A stretch of 64,000 nucleotides of DNA from Hymenobacter volaticus (GCF_022921055.1 NZ_CP095062.1:124001-188000), one strand, 5' to 3'; numbered from the stretch's first letter, positions 1 through 8,338 are shown. Numbers and translations: made by a program. The notes: generated from the sequence alone by a model not told the origin.

Positions 1-138
1 TTGCACGTAGCGAAGAAGAGCACGACTGTTTTTGCAACACACCACATAAATACCTGTCCTTCCTAAAAAGTGGCAGGCATACTTGTGAAGCTCACCCCTA
101 CCCTTATTGGAATAGCTTAATCTGCTTAGATGCTTCTG

Positions 139-528
139 CTAATGGAAAGAATAAAATGAGAGACCATGCATCTCGAAGTTGGTAGTAGTCCGGGAGTCTA
201 CAGATACACCATCAAGTTTGATAGTACACGTAATCCGGGCTTCCTCGTCGCCGTCAGTTAGAGAGGCAGATACACTGATAGGTTCATTTGACTTCAGCGT
301 GCGCTTAAACGAATACATTTTGGGCAAAAGCGCATTTTCCTCTCGCACGTAAGTACCTAACGGGTCTCGGTAAGAGATAGTAGCCCGCGTAGCATGGACG
401 GCCGATACTTCATACTCCACCAAATATTCTTTGGACACGACAACTGGAACCGGATCAGGTTGATCACTCTTTGAACAGCTAACGGCATACAAGGACAACA
501 GCAGCAAAACGAGTACGTGCTTTTTCAT
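139..528 (-). CDS. Small secreted lipoprotein, function unknown
   Basis: I do not recognise the family. The protein is about 129 residues from the ATG at 528, which begins MKKHVLVLLLLSLYAVSC, a signal peptide ending in a lipobox (AVSC). It should therefore be lipid-anchored after SPII processing. An in-frame upstream start at 549 would add seven hydrophobic residues and fits a signal peptide less well. The mature part starts with a Ser/Asp/Pro-rich linker followed by short beta-rich segments (VEYEV, TISYRD), which suggests a small beta-sandwich. It lies alone on the minus strand. No partner gene or operon is visible. Confidence 0.6.
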   Translation of the reverse strand: MKKHVLVLLLLSLYAVSCSKSDQPDPVPVVVSKEYLVEYEVSAVHATRATISYRDPLGTYVREENALLPKMYSFKRTLKSNEPISVSASLTDGDEEARITCTIKLDGVSVDSRTTTNFEMHGLSFYSFH

Positions 529-836
529 CAGGAATAGCATTATGAACAACGAGAAATACAGGTATTACCACCCGCCGAAGAAACAGCACTTCAGTATCTC
601 CGGTGTAGATAAGGTGAGCTGATAGCAAGAGATAGTTGTATCTAGAATATAAATCTCTCAACCGACCGGAAACGCAACGCTACTACGCCTGTGCGAATGC
701 GTTAGCCGGGAGAGTACAGGAAGCTAAAGCAAGCAAGAAAAAGCTACTTTAAAACCTTAGCTTGCTCTGGCGCTTTTCAGTAGCTACGAGTCTGCCCTTT
801 TCAGCTCATTCCAGTAAACACACCGCTTCCATCTCT
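529..836. other. Intergenic gap, nothing recognised
   Basis: About 308 bases separate the lipoprotein start from the eda start, so the two genes diverge and both promoters must lie here. I see no convincing small gene or RNA. A short minus-strand open frame (479-661) overlaps the lipoprotein signal peptide and looks spurious. Confidence 0.4.
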
Positions 837-1502
837 ATGTCCGAGCGTTCCCCTTCCAGCCTCGTTATCCAAGCCATTTTACGCCAGCAAGTGGTTCCCG
901 TCTTCTACCACGACGACGCCTCGTATGCTCAGCAAATTGTGGACATCTGCTATAAGGCGGGTATCCGGGTGTTTGAATTTGCCAACCGAGGCGCAAATGC
1001 CTTTGCTGTATTCACCAAACTGCGCGAATATGTAACCGCCCAGTATCCTGATTTGCTGCTCGGGACTGGCACTATTTACAACGCCAAGGAAGCAGAAGTA
1101 TTCCTGGAGGCAGGTACCGACTTTGTAGTGCAACCCATCACCACGGCCGACGTGGCGGCCGTCTGCCGTCATTTTGATGTGCCTTGGATTCCTAGCGCGC
1201 TCACGCCCAACGAGATTTTCCATGCCACTCGGTTGGGAGCAGCGCTTGTTAAAATATTTCCCGGCAGCATCGTGGGGCCCGACTACATTCGGGCCGTGCT
1301 TGCCCCAATGCCCAACGTGAAGATTATGGTAACCGGAGGCGTTGAGCCTACCGAGGAAAACCTTCGGGCTTGGTTTGAGGCAGGTGTAAGCGTCGTTGGA
1401 ATGGGCTCCAAGCTGTTTAAGGACAACGAGGACCATACAGTGTTGGCAGACCGCATTGCGCAAGTGGTGCAACTAGCCGCTACTCACCAGAACAAACACT
1501 AG
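837..1502 (+). CDS. eda: KDPG/KHG aldolase (2-dehydro-3-deoxy-phosphogluconate aldolase)
   Basis: Class I aldolase that cleaves 2-keto-3-deoxy-6-phosphogluconate to pyruvate and glyceraldehyde 3-phosphate (Entner-Doudoroff or uronate pathways); family members also act on 4-hydroxy-2-oxoglutarate. The 221-residue length is normal for the family. The Schiff-base lysine lies in LVKIFPG (about K139), the general acid/base glutamate in RVFEFANRG (about E47), and the phosphate-binding loops in VTGGVEP and VGMGSKLF. I chose the ATG at 837 (MSERSPSS) because the 25 codons upstream, from a TTG at 762, do not look coding. No edd, kdgK or uronate genes are adjacent. A terminator follows directly, so it is probably monocistronic. 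Confidence 0.93.
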   Translation: MSERSPSSLVIQAILRQQVVPVFYHDDASYAQQIVDICYKAGIRVFEFANRGANAFAVFTKLREYVTAQYPDLLLGTGTIYNAKEAEVFLEAGTDFVVQPITTADVAAVCRHFDVPWIPSALTPNEIFHATRLGAALVKIFPGSIVGPDYIRAVLAPMPNVKIMVTGGVEPTEENLRAWFEAGVSVVGMGSKLFKDNEDHTVLADRIAQVVQLAATHQNKH

Positions 1503-1515
1503 TTTATCTAGCTCT

Positions 1516-1573
1516 AAACAGCCTGGCAGCTAGTCTCCTTGCAGGAAGGTGGATTAGCTGCCAGGCTGTTTTT
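1516..1573 (+). terminator. Rho-independent terminator after eda
   Basis: The 17-base arms 1516-1532 and 1555-1571 are perfectly complementary (core AACAGCCTGGCAGCTA) and are followed by T residues (GTTTTTC). It begins 14 bases after the eda stop codon. Confidence 0.8.
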
Positions 1574-1710
1574 CTGAATGTGTAGTAAAAGCAACAAGTG
1601 GCAATTAACGCCTAACAGCTACTCGCTAGCTCTGTGCTGTAATCACCCACGAATTGTCGGGAGGTCACAAACCAGCGTAGATAACTGACTGCGCTGTTTG
1701 GCTATCTTAT

Positions 1711-2076
1711 CTAGTAGGTGGAATCGTTCTCCATACCATTTGATTTCTCGCGGTTGGTCAAGCGTTTGTCAACGATGAAGTAGTAAACGATTAAGCTAAT
1801 ACCACCCAATAATACTCCCAAGGGCACCCCTATCGGATAACCAAATGGTTGCCGCCCGATCAAGTCGCCGAGCAACGTACCTAGCACCACCGACGAAACA
1901 AGCATCCCATACTTGAGATTGGTACGACGCGGGCGGAAGGTATTGGGGTCCAGGCCCCGCGCTATCAAAGCTAACCGCTCCCGGCTTCGAGCCGTGAAAT
2001 ACAGATACGCAATGCCGAAAGCGGTGCCGCATAGCAGGAGCGCTAACGTTAGTACGATAAGAGGCGAGAGGTTCAT
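1711..2076 (-). CDS. Small membrane protein, DUF6249-like
   Basis: A 121-residue protein with an N-terminal hydrophobic helix (residues about 4-28), a basic stretch containing ALIARGLDPNTF, and two closely spaced hydrophobic segments (about 55-72 and 80-102) before a polar, Asn/Ser-rich tail. This layout matches the DUF6249 family of Bacteroidota inner-membrane proteins, whose members often sit beside ECF sigma genes. It is divergent from the sigma factor at 2218 and shares its upstream region, so co-regulation is plausible. The biochemical role is unknown. Confidence 0.65.
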   Translation of the reverse strand: MNLSPLIVLTLALLLCGTAFGIAYLYFTARSRERLALIARGLDPNTFRPRRTNLKYGMLVSSVVLGTLLGDLIGRQPFGYPIGVPLGVLLGGISLIVYYFIVDKRLTNREKSNGMENDSTY

Positions 2077-2112
2077 GGGCTACTAGTTGAGTGAATAGTG
2101 GAAGGGGTGTTG

Positions 2113-2215
2113 GCCGCTTGGACGCCTAGTTGTGGCGAGCGGTTACAACACACTGGCGACTTTTCAAGGACCTGCTATCTTGTAACCGACTCAGCACACG
2201 TAGCGTCCAAGCGGC
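2113..2215. repeat. Nested inverted repeat upstream of the sigma factor gene
   Basis: The outer arms are perfect 13-mers: GCCGCTTGGACGC at 2113-2125 and its complement at 2203-2215. The inner arms are perfect 9-mers: CGGTTACAA at 2140-2148 and its complement at 2180-2188. Both gaps between outer and inner arms are 14 bases, so the whole element is symmetric about base 2164. The right outer arm ends two bases before the sigma factor ATG at 2218. If transcribed, the hairpin would cover the ribosome-binding region. It could instead be a protein-binding element in the divergent promoter region. Confidence 0.6.
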
Positions 2216-2217
2216 AC

Positions 2218-2799
2218 ATGGCTACCTCCGTCCCCGACAGCGTATTGATCCAACAGGTAATCGAAGGCAACACGGCGGCCTTTGCCTTGCTCGTAGCACG
2301 CTACCAAAGCCTGGCTTTCCACATCGCCTTCAAATTACTACGCCACCGCCAGATGGCGGAGGAAGCAACGCAGGATGCTTTTCTGAAAGCTTACCGGGGA
2401 TTAGCTGCATTTCACGGAGAAGCCAAGTTTTCCACTTGGCTGTATCGGATAGTTTACACCACGGCTATTTCACACACACGCCGCAAGCAACTACATACAA
2501 CTTCGCTCAGCGACGACAATGCCGCCAACTACCCGCTTGCCGATGATGCGCGAACCCAGTTTCAGACCTTAGCCCATCACGACCAGAAAGTGTACTTGGA
2601 AGCGGCTCTCGCTACACTCCCTCCCGACGAGGCCCTGCTAATCACCTTGTTTTATCAGCACGAGCACTCGGTGGAAGAAATAAGTCAGATTGTGGGCCTA
2701 AGCAAAGCCAACATCAAGGTGAAGCTGCTGCGCACCCGGCGTAAGCTGTACACGGTGCTGCATCATCTACTCAAACAGGAAATCGCCGACCTACTATGA
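2218..2799 (+). CDS. ECF-family RNA polymerase sigma-70 factor
   Basis: A 193-residue sigma factor with only regions 2 and 4. Region 2 covers residues about 20-90, with DAFLKAYRGLAAF followed by FSTWLYRIVYTTAISHTRR, the core-binding and -10 recognition helices. Region 4 covers about 125-185, with LPPDEALLITLFYQHEHSVEEI and the helix-turn-helix IVGLSKANIKVKLLRTRRKL. The start is the ATG at 2218 (MATSVPDS); upstream in-frame sequence lies inside the inverted repeat and is unlikely to be translated. The stop overlaps the next gene's start by four bases (ATGA), so the two are translationally coupled. The downstream membrane protein is a likely anti-sigma factor. Confidence 0.9.
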   Translation: MATSVPDSVLIQQVIEGNTAAFALLVARYQSLAFHIAFKLLRHRQMAEEATQDAFLKAYRGLAAFHGEAKFSTWLYRIVYTTAISHTRRKQLHTTSLSDDNAANYPLADDARTQFQTLAHHDQKVYLEAALATLPPDEALLITLFYQHEHSVEEISQIVGLSKANIKVKLLRTRRKLYTVLHHLLKQEIADLL

Positions 2800-3239
2800 G
2801 CCACGAAGAACCGAAGGAAGATGTGTTATTAGGTACGCTGTTGCGGGAAGTGGATTCCACGCCAACGCTGCCGGAAAGCTTCACGATAAAAATGATGGCT
2901 GCCATCGAAATGGAAGCAGCTGAACAGGCCACGTTATACGAACCCTTGCTTTCGCGCCAAGCCTGGCGCGGTATTGTTCTGGTTGTTGGGTTGCTATTTG
3001 TGGTTACCGGACTGCTAAGTGTTCTGCCACTCTACTCAGGGCCAGGGCCGGATGCACTACTGAGCTTTAGAGCGTGGCTCACAGGCTTTGAACTACTGCA
3101 ATCAGCACGCAGCACGGTGCCTTACACAATGGGTTCGCCACTAGTGGCCGCCGGCGGCATCTGCCTAGTCTATCTGTTGCTCGATAAATGGCACAGCGCG
3201 TTTCGTCAGCAGCAGTTCGTTACCAAGCACCGGAGCTAA
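2796..3239 (+). CDS. Probable membrane anti-sigma factor
   Basis: A 147-residue protein whose start overlaps the sigma factor stop by four bases. The acidic soluble N-terminus (residues 1-55, with LLREVDSTPTLPESFTIKMMAAIE) resembles the short sigma-binding region of anti-sigma factors. Two hydrophobic segments follow (about 60-80 and 110-128), then a basic cytoplasmic tail. I see no HxxxCxxC zinc motif, so it is not a ZAS-type anti-sigma. The role is inferred from coupling to the sigma gene and from topology. It could instead be a structural membrane protein of the same regulon. Confidence 0.6.
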   Translation: MSHEEPKEDVLLGTLLREVDSTPTLPESFTIKMMAAIEMEAAEQATLYEPLLSRQAWRGIVLVVGLLFVVTGLLSVLPLYSGPGPDALLSFRAWLTGFELLQSARSTVPYTMGSPLVAAGGICLVYLLLDKWHSAFRQQQFVTKHRS

Positions 3240-3694
3240 CGAGAGTATTTAATCGAAATGTTTCAGTTCATCGGTTTCCTAACTAATGACAAGCTTGTTT
3301 GTTGTCATTGTCTAGGAGTAACTCTCCATGACAGGAGACTAACCTTAGGTGACCTCAACCGGACATTGCTCTTAAGCAACAATCTGCTTTAATATTCTAA
3401 TTATTTCGTACATGATTTTATGCTAATTGGCTTATGTGAACGACTGCTACAGTTGTGCTACATGTCATTCTCTCAGTGCTTACTCACACTGATTACCGAC
3501 GAGTAAGTACTGTCAGGTTAAATGGTTGGGCTTTCCTGGCAGTCCGTTGTTCTCGAAAGCTCAAGCATACAAGCTTTATCCTTAAGCTCAACAAGAGCGG
3601 TTCACATGCATTAACATCATCGCAAATTCTTGCGTAAACGTAAGCTAGGGAATTTAAACTATTCCTTGCTTACCCCCGACCCAAGAATTTCCAC
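3240..3694. other. Intergenic region with two small inverted repeats
   Basis: About 455 bases. An 8-base inverted repeat, AATGACAA at 3285-3292 with its complement at 3302-3309, lies just after the anti-sigma gene and may be a weak terminator. An imperfect hairpin at about 3640-3672 (GTAAGC...GCTTAC) lies 22 bases before the next ATG. An open frame at 3455-3637 has no recognisable features and I do not call it. Confidence 0.4.
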
Positions 3695-4387
3695 ATGCCT
3701 GACATTCAGAATAGTATATATACTGACGAGTACCTTTCTTTTATAAATCAAAAGGAATTCCCTTGCGTTGTTGCCAAGACTGCACTCACCTTTCAGCAGT
3801 TAAAATACATGGTGGTCGACCACATGGCTTGCCCCAAGGATGATGCCGATATTCTAGAGTTCATTTACGACTTCGTAGACACTTATCGGCAATCTGAAAG
3901 GTCTTACCACAGTGCGGCAATCATCTTTAAAGGCCCGACAGTACCCGACGAAGCGTTGTTTGAAGAACTGTTCTGGCAGCGCCTGCAAGCCCTCTCCAAC
4001 CTTGATGCTAAGCGCTATGGCTACGACCGGCGCGTAGTGGCTGACCCTACCTCGCCCAACTTCAGTTTCAGCCTCAAAGAGGAAGCCTTTTTTGTGATTG
4101 GCCTGCACCCTGGTAGCTCGCGGCCAGCCCGGCGGTTTGCGTACCCAACGCTGGTATTCAATGCTCACGCGCAATTCGAGCAATTGCGCACCAACGGGCG
4201 CTACGACACCATCCGCAACACCATTCGCACCCGCGACGTGGCCTACTCCGGCTCCATCAACCCGATGCTGCAAGATTTCGGCGATTCCTCCGAAGCCTAC
4301 CAGTACAGCGGACAAGCCTACGATCAAGCCTGGAAATGCCCTTTTTTAAGTCAACATGGATCAGTTAACCATCATTCCGCCGCGTAG
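3695..4387 (+). CDS. YqcI/YcgG-family (GntA/DcsA-like) haem-dependent N-oxygenase
   Basis: A 230-residue protein of the YqcI/YcgG family. Studied members are haem enzymes that hydroxylate guanidine-type nitrogens: DcsA on L-arginine in D-cycloserine synthesis, and GntA in guanitoxin synthesis. Family-like features are the N-terminal FPCVVAKTAL, the central FSFSLKEEAFFVIGLHPGSSRPARRF with HPGSSR, FNAHAQFEQLR, and the C-terminal WKCPF. No other cycloserine or guanitoxin genes are near, so the substrate is unknown. The 3' end overlaps the DUF1989 gene by 32 bases, so the two are probably co-expressed. The last ten or so residues after WKCPF lie in the overlap; a base missing from the T6 run there would change the C-terminus. 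Confidence 0.75.
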   Translation: MPDIQNSIYTDEYLSFINQKEFPCVVAKTALTFQQLKYMVVDHMACPKDDADILEFIYDFVDTYRQSERSYHSAAIIFKGPTVPDEALFEELFWQRLQALSNLDAKRYGYDRRVVADPTSPNFSFSLKEEAFFVIGLHPGSSRPARRFAYPTLVFNAHAQFEQLRTNGRYDTIRNTIRTRDVAYSGSINPMLQDFGDSSEAYQYSGQAYDQAWKCPFLSQHGSVNHHSAA

Positions 4388-4945
4388 CGGGACCGCCTTT
4401 ATTCTGCGCAAAGGCCAGCAACTCAAAGTAGTGGATATTGAAGGCGAGCAAGTATCCGATTTTGTTTGCTACAATCTTGCCGATAAAGCCGAATACCTTT
4501 CTTCGGGGCGCACCATCGATTACGCGGAAACCATCTTCCTCACTAAGGGGCATCCGTTCTATTCCAACCGCAGCAACATCATGTTCGAGTTGGTAGAGGA
4601 CACAGTGGGCCGCCACGACTTCTTGCTCACGCCTTGTAGTGCCGATACGTTCCGCATCATCTACGGGCATACCCATCCGCATCGTGGGTGTTTCGGTAAC
4701 CTCTGTGAGGCACTGCAGCAGTACGGGATCAGCCCCGACGCCATTCCAATTTGCTTTAACATCTTCATGCACGTAACCGTGGACGGTGAAACCGGTAAAG
4801 TGGACGTGCTTCCCCCAAAAGTAAGGCTGGTGATTACGTGATTTTAGAAGCCAAGACTGATTTGCTGATTGGGATGACGGCTTGTTCGGCCGAAATGTCA
4901 AACAATTACTCGTTTAAGCCGATAGGGTATCAGATTTTAAAGTAA
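4356..4945 (+). CDS. DUF1989 (urea carboxylase-associated) family protein, frameshifted
   Basis: As written, the frame ends at 4841 after 161 residues, but the family C-terminus continues in another frame to a stop at 4943-4945. That segment reads SKAGDYVILEAKTDLL, then IGMTACSAEMSNN and FKPIGYQI, typical of DUF1989. One extra C in the C5 run at 4812-4816 restores a protein of about 196 residues (LPPK-SKAGDY). Other family marks are TIDYAETIF, SNRSNIMFELVEDTVGRHDFLLTPCS, HPHRGCFGNL and FNIFMHV. DUF1989 proteins accompany urea carboxylase or amine metabolism, but their reaction is not established. Overlap with the haem N-oxygenase suggests a joint pathway. A run-length error seems likelier than a true mutation. 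Confidence 0.8.
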
Positions 4946-4969
4946 CCGAGGCTGCCTTATCAGAGCAAT

Positions 4970-5026
4970 AAGCAAACACAATTGATGCGATTCTTAAAAT
5001 CGTAGCGGTTGTGTTTGCTTTTTTAT
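4970..5026 (+). terminator. Long rho-independent terminator
   Basis: Perfect 12-base arms AAGCAAACACAA (4970-4981) and complement (5009-5020) are followed by a T run. The intervening bases continue to pair, with a few wobbles, down to a CGATT/AATCG inner stem, giving a nearly continuous hairpin. It ends the N-oxygenase/DUF1989 pair. Confidence 0.85.
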
Positions 5027-5478
5027 TCGTGGTATTTAACCTCTTCCTCATTGATATTCCTCTAGCCTCATTGCTATAAAAAATTACAGAATTCATAATT
5101 ATTCAGAAAGAACTTAGCCTGCCTTCTTAAGCAATATCATGTTAATATTTAATTATATATCTAATCAATATATTTAAAGCGTTTTTACGTTTATACGTAT
5201 AAACGCATGTTAAATAGCACCTAATTTGGATATTATATTAGCTTGGCTATATGCTTATATCCTGAAAAAATTGTGTGCAAAATATTGTGGAAATACTAAC
5301 AAGCGTTAGGTGATTTCAAGATATGCTTATACATTAGGCCAAAGATAACCACTGCTGGTATTTGCATATTGGAGTGGGAAAGCCTGATATACAGAACATT
5401 GAATAAATAAAGTATAGAACAATTCATATTCTATACTTCGCTCTAACCCATTCACCCCAAAACCAAAAACTGGATAGT
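5027..5478. promoter_or_regulatory. AT-rich upstream region with two palindromes
   Basis: About 450 AT-rich bases precede the metallopeptidase lipoprotein. A perfect 18-base palindrome, CGTTTATACGTATAAACG, lies at 5188-5205. A second inverted repeat with 10-base arms, AAGTATAGAA (5410-5419) and complement (5429-5438), ends 40 bases before the ATG at 5479. Either may be an operator or leader hairpin. No gene was recognised here. Confidence 0.45.
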
Positions 5479-6614
5479 ATGAAGCACCTCAAACTCCTCT
5501 CGGCATCCCTTGCCTTATCGTTTACCGTATTAACAGGTTGCCAAAAGGAAACCGACACTACCCTTGCACCTAGCTCTGCAAATCAAGCTTCTCAGCATGA
5601 TGCTACAGCACTAGAGGGAACACTAGATCCTACTTTAGCACAATTGCTGAAATCGGATCCGCAGTTCCGAGATATGGTTCGTCGGGCGCTGGCTTTAGAG
5701 GAAACTGCATGTAACGATGATACCCCACTGAACCAGTGGTTAGGCACGCAGTTAACTGACTGGACGGCAGGAGCCCGCAGTGCAGTCAACAATACTGCAA
5801 TGACCAACCTGCCTACTTATGATGCCTTACTGTTTGAAAACAGCCCCCAAAACCAATATTTTGGTCCGAATGGCGAGTACACGCAACGGCTGACGAAGAC
5901 TTTCAAGGATTTACAGCGGTTCTGGAATATCCAATCAGAGGATATCATTCTGGTGGCTATGCATGGTAACATGCTGCAAAACCGGGATAAATTGATCCGG
6001 ACATATCAGGGAGCATATGGACTGAGCAGCGCTAGTGCTGCAATATATGCCGACCGCGTAATAAATGCGCTCAAAACCTATCCAGAATTAAGAAACGGCA
6101 ACCACCCCATTTTCACCTTCAATGCTTTTGCTTTGGAAGGATTCACGGAGGAGCCGTTTGGCACAATCCCCGACAAGATTGTGATGGGGGATGGCATTAT
6201 GCAGGCGTACACCGCCATTGGCTACGGTGACGTTGCCCCCAAGCTATTCTAGCGCACGAATTCGGCCATCAAGTTCAATTCCAATTAAAGCTGTTCCCAG
6301 AGGGCGATGCCACGCCAGAAGGCACTCGCAGAACGGAGCTTATGGCGGATGCCTACTCGGCTTATTATCTCTCGCACGCCAGAGGAGCAGCCATGCAATG
6401 GAAGCGAGTGCAGCAGTTCTTACAGGTATTCGTAAATATCGGAGACTGCGCATTTAACAGCACTGGCCACCACGGCACCCCAACCCAACGCTTGGCAGCT
6501 GCCCAGTGGGGGTATGAGTTGGCCAACAATGCGCAGAAGCAAGGTCATATTCTTAGCACGCAAGAATTTGCTCGTCTTTTCGAATTGGAGCTAGCCCGAC
6601 TAGTTACCATGTAA
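5479..6614 (+). CDS. Lipoprotein zinc metallopeptidase (HEFGH), frameshifted
   Basis: The first frame (5479-6252) encodes a signal peptide with lipobox LTGC and ends at VAPKLF. The second part, in another frame to 6614, begins with AILAHEFGHQVQF. One extra C in the C5 run at 6236-6240 joins them as VAPQAILAHEFGH and gives about 378 residues. HEFGH is an HExxH zinc motif. The downstream RRTELMADAYSAYYLSHARG supplies a Glu-x-x-Ala-Asp ligand region, the order used by neutral zinc metallopeptidases such as the YpfJ group. As written, the protein loses its active site. It is predicted to be lipid-anchored on the cell envelope. The substrate is unknown. A clear terminator follows. Confidence 0.7.
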
Positions 6615-6633
6615 TCTGTTTCGATACACAACT

Positions 6634-6667
6634 AAAAAAGGGTGAATTCACATTCACCCTTTTTTTA
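6634..6667 (+). terminator. Rho-independent terminator
   Basis: Arms AAAGGGTGAAT and ATTCACCCTTT with a short loop, followed by a T run through 6666. It lies 20 bases after the metallopeptidase stop. Confidence 0.85.
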
Positions 6668-6856
6668 TGCCTTTCAATTCCATTCTTTCTCCAACTCATC
6701 TACCACTCCTATCCCCTGAATAGGGTAAGTGATAAGCCTATCGTAAAAAGGGATTTTCGCATAGAGCCCTGTTTTCTAGCCAGTTAGTTTTGCTTTGAGC
6801 GGCAAGTTCAGTGGCACAAATTCACAACCGCCAACCAAACACTTACCTTCTTGGCT

Positions 6857-7165
6857 ATGATTGCTCGCCTATGGCACGGGGCCGTCCCCGAACAACAAGC
6901 GGATGCTTATTACCAGTACCTATTGCGCACGGGCCTAACCGACTACCGGCGTACTCCAGGCAATCAGGGCGTAACGGTTATGCGCCGCATACAGGATGGA
7001 GTAGTGCATTTTCAGCTCCTGACCTTTTGGGAGTCGTACGAAGCTATCCAAGCCTTCGCTGGTCCGGCTTACGAGCAGGCCCGCTACTATCCCGAAGATG
7101 CTGCCTATTTGCTGGAGATGGAGCCTTTTGTGGCGCATTACGAGGTGCTGCCACTCCCAGAATAA
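6857..7165 (+). CDS. Antibiotic biosynthesis monooxygenase (ABM)-domain protein
   Basis: A 102-residue single-domain protein of the dimeric alpha+beta barrel fold. MIARLWHGAV is the first strand, GVTVMRRIQDGVVHFQLLTFWESYEAIQAFAG matches the strand/helix pattern around the pocket, and the last strand is VAHYEVL. Members include quinol monooxygenases and haem-degrading enzymes, but many are uncharacterised, so no reaction is assigned. I chose the ATG at 6857; a TTG two codons earlier is possible. The gene faces the minus-strand fructan locus tail by tail, 39 bases from its last gene, and is probably unrelated to it. Confidence 0.75.
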   Translation: MIARLWHGAVPEQQADAYYQYLLRTGLTDYRRTPGNQGVTVMRRIQDGVVHFQLLTFWESYEAIQAFAGPAYEQARYYPEDAAYLLEMEPFVAHYEVLPLPE

Positions 7166-7204
7166 GACGCTAGGGCTATAGTATCTGCCTAAGGGTCGGC
7201 TAGC

Positions 7205-8338
7205 TTATTTGAGGACTACCTCCCACACTTTTGACATGCGCGATTCGCCGGCGGGCCCCGTCACCGACAGTATAACAATGTAGTTTCCGCCTTTCTGGTA
7301 CCGATGCACCGGGTTCTGCTCTTTGGACGTAGTGCCGTCGCCAAAATCCCATTGCCAGCGCGTAACCGTGCCTTGGCTTTCGTCGTGGAAGGTGATCTGC
7401 CGCCGCGCCATGTCCGTAACCAGGAACGACCATTGGGCTTGCAGTTTCGGCTGGTACTTGGTTTCTAGCGGCATGAGGGTAAAAACGGTGCCCAGGCTGG
7501 AATTGCCATACATCTTGTGGTTTTTCGACAGGTTCCAGAAGCCTTTCTTGGTTTCGTCTTTTACATCGTCGTAGTCGATTACCGCCCAGGTCAGGCCAAT
7601 CTTTTTGTTGTCCATCAGCACTGATTCCACGGCGCGTGCTGGTCCTTCGGCCCCGGCATAGTCGAAGGGGGTAATCCAGAACTCGGCTACGAGCTTGCCC
7701 GACCCGCCTGGCTTGAACTGGTAGGAATAGGCGATGTTGGAGTACGGCAAGCGCTTAATCCAAGGTTGACTACCCCACGCTAAGGCCCAGTCCTTGCCCA
7801 CAGCCGGCGTGAAAATATGGTAGTTTTGCGCGTGTACGCCATGAAACGACACAAATCGGTCCCAGAGAGGCAGCGTCTGATTGGAGTGTTGCTCGGCAAT
7901 GAGCGGCCCACCCGACAAGTCGCCGTCCACAATGAGTTCGAACGTGTCGTTGTGGAGACCAGGGAGCGTGAAGTCCCAATAGTCGTCGTAGGCTTCGTAC
8001 AAGACATAGAGGCGGTTCAAGCCCTTCACCCATGCCACGCGCACCTTCACGTCGAGGTTTTTTGGGTCCGGGGCCGGGTAGTGCTTGGAGTCGTCCCAGA
8101 GTTGGTCGGTGCCCACTACGTATTCGCTCGGGAAGCTGGCCCAATCATCCACCTGGCCATCAATGCGCGGTATCATGTCGGCCGGAAACTGATAGACTTT
8201 GTAGCCTCGGTCTTCTTGGGCAAAGGCAGTAGGCGCCAAGCCAAGCAGCACTAGCACACTGCACACAAGCCGGCACCAGTAGTCATAAAAGTTGGACCCA
8301 AGGTGGCAACGCAGATGCAGACGACAAGTTAGTTTCAT
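7205..8338 (-). CDS. Secreted CBM9-like/PKD-domain protein at the end of the fructan locus
   Basis: 377 residues. The long N-terminal signal sequence ends near PTAFAQ (about residue 41). Residues about 50-290 resemble a CBM9/DOMON-like carbohydrate-binding fold: IPRIDGQVDDWASFP is the typical opening, followed by VRVAWVKGLNRLYVLYEAYDD and DTFELIVDGDLSGG. A C-terminal PKD domain (about 300-375) shows WQWDFGDGTTSKEQNPVHRY. No catalytic motif is seen. It is the last gene downstream of GH32 on the same strand, 240 bases on, so it may be a surface fructan-binding protein or a cryptic enzyme. Similar proteins occur beside Bacteroidota glycosidases. The function is inferred from context. Confidence 0.7.
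   Translation of the reverse strand: MKLTCRLHLRCHLGSNFYDYWCRLVCSVLVLLGLAPTAFAQEDRGYKVYQFPADMIPRIDGQVDDWASFPSEYVVGTDQLWDDSKHYPAPDPKNLDVKVRVAWVKGLNRLYVLYEAYDDYWDFTLPGLHNDTFELIVDGDLSGGPLIAEQHSNQTLPLWDRFVSFHGVHAQNYHIFTPAVGKDWALAWGSQPWIKRLPYSNIAYSYQFKPGGSGKLVAEFWITPFDYAGAEGPARAVESVLMDNKKIGLTWAVIDYDDVKDETKKGFWNLSKNHKMYGNSSLGTVFTLMPLETKYQPKLQAQWSFLVTDMARRQITFHDESQGTVTRWQWDFGDGTTSKEQNPVHRYQKGGNYIVILSVTGPAGESRMSKVWEVVLK

Noticed and set aside
879..1472. Long minus-strand open frame opposite eda
   Set aside because: Composition is irregular and it lies entirely within a well-supported aldolase gene on the other strand.
4914..5096. 60-codon minus-strand open frame
   Set aside because: It covers the strong terminator at 4970-5026 and the end of the DUF1989 gene; not plausible as a gene.
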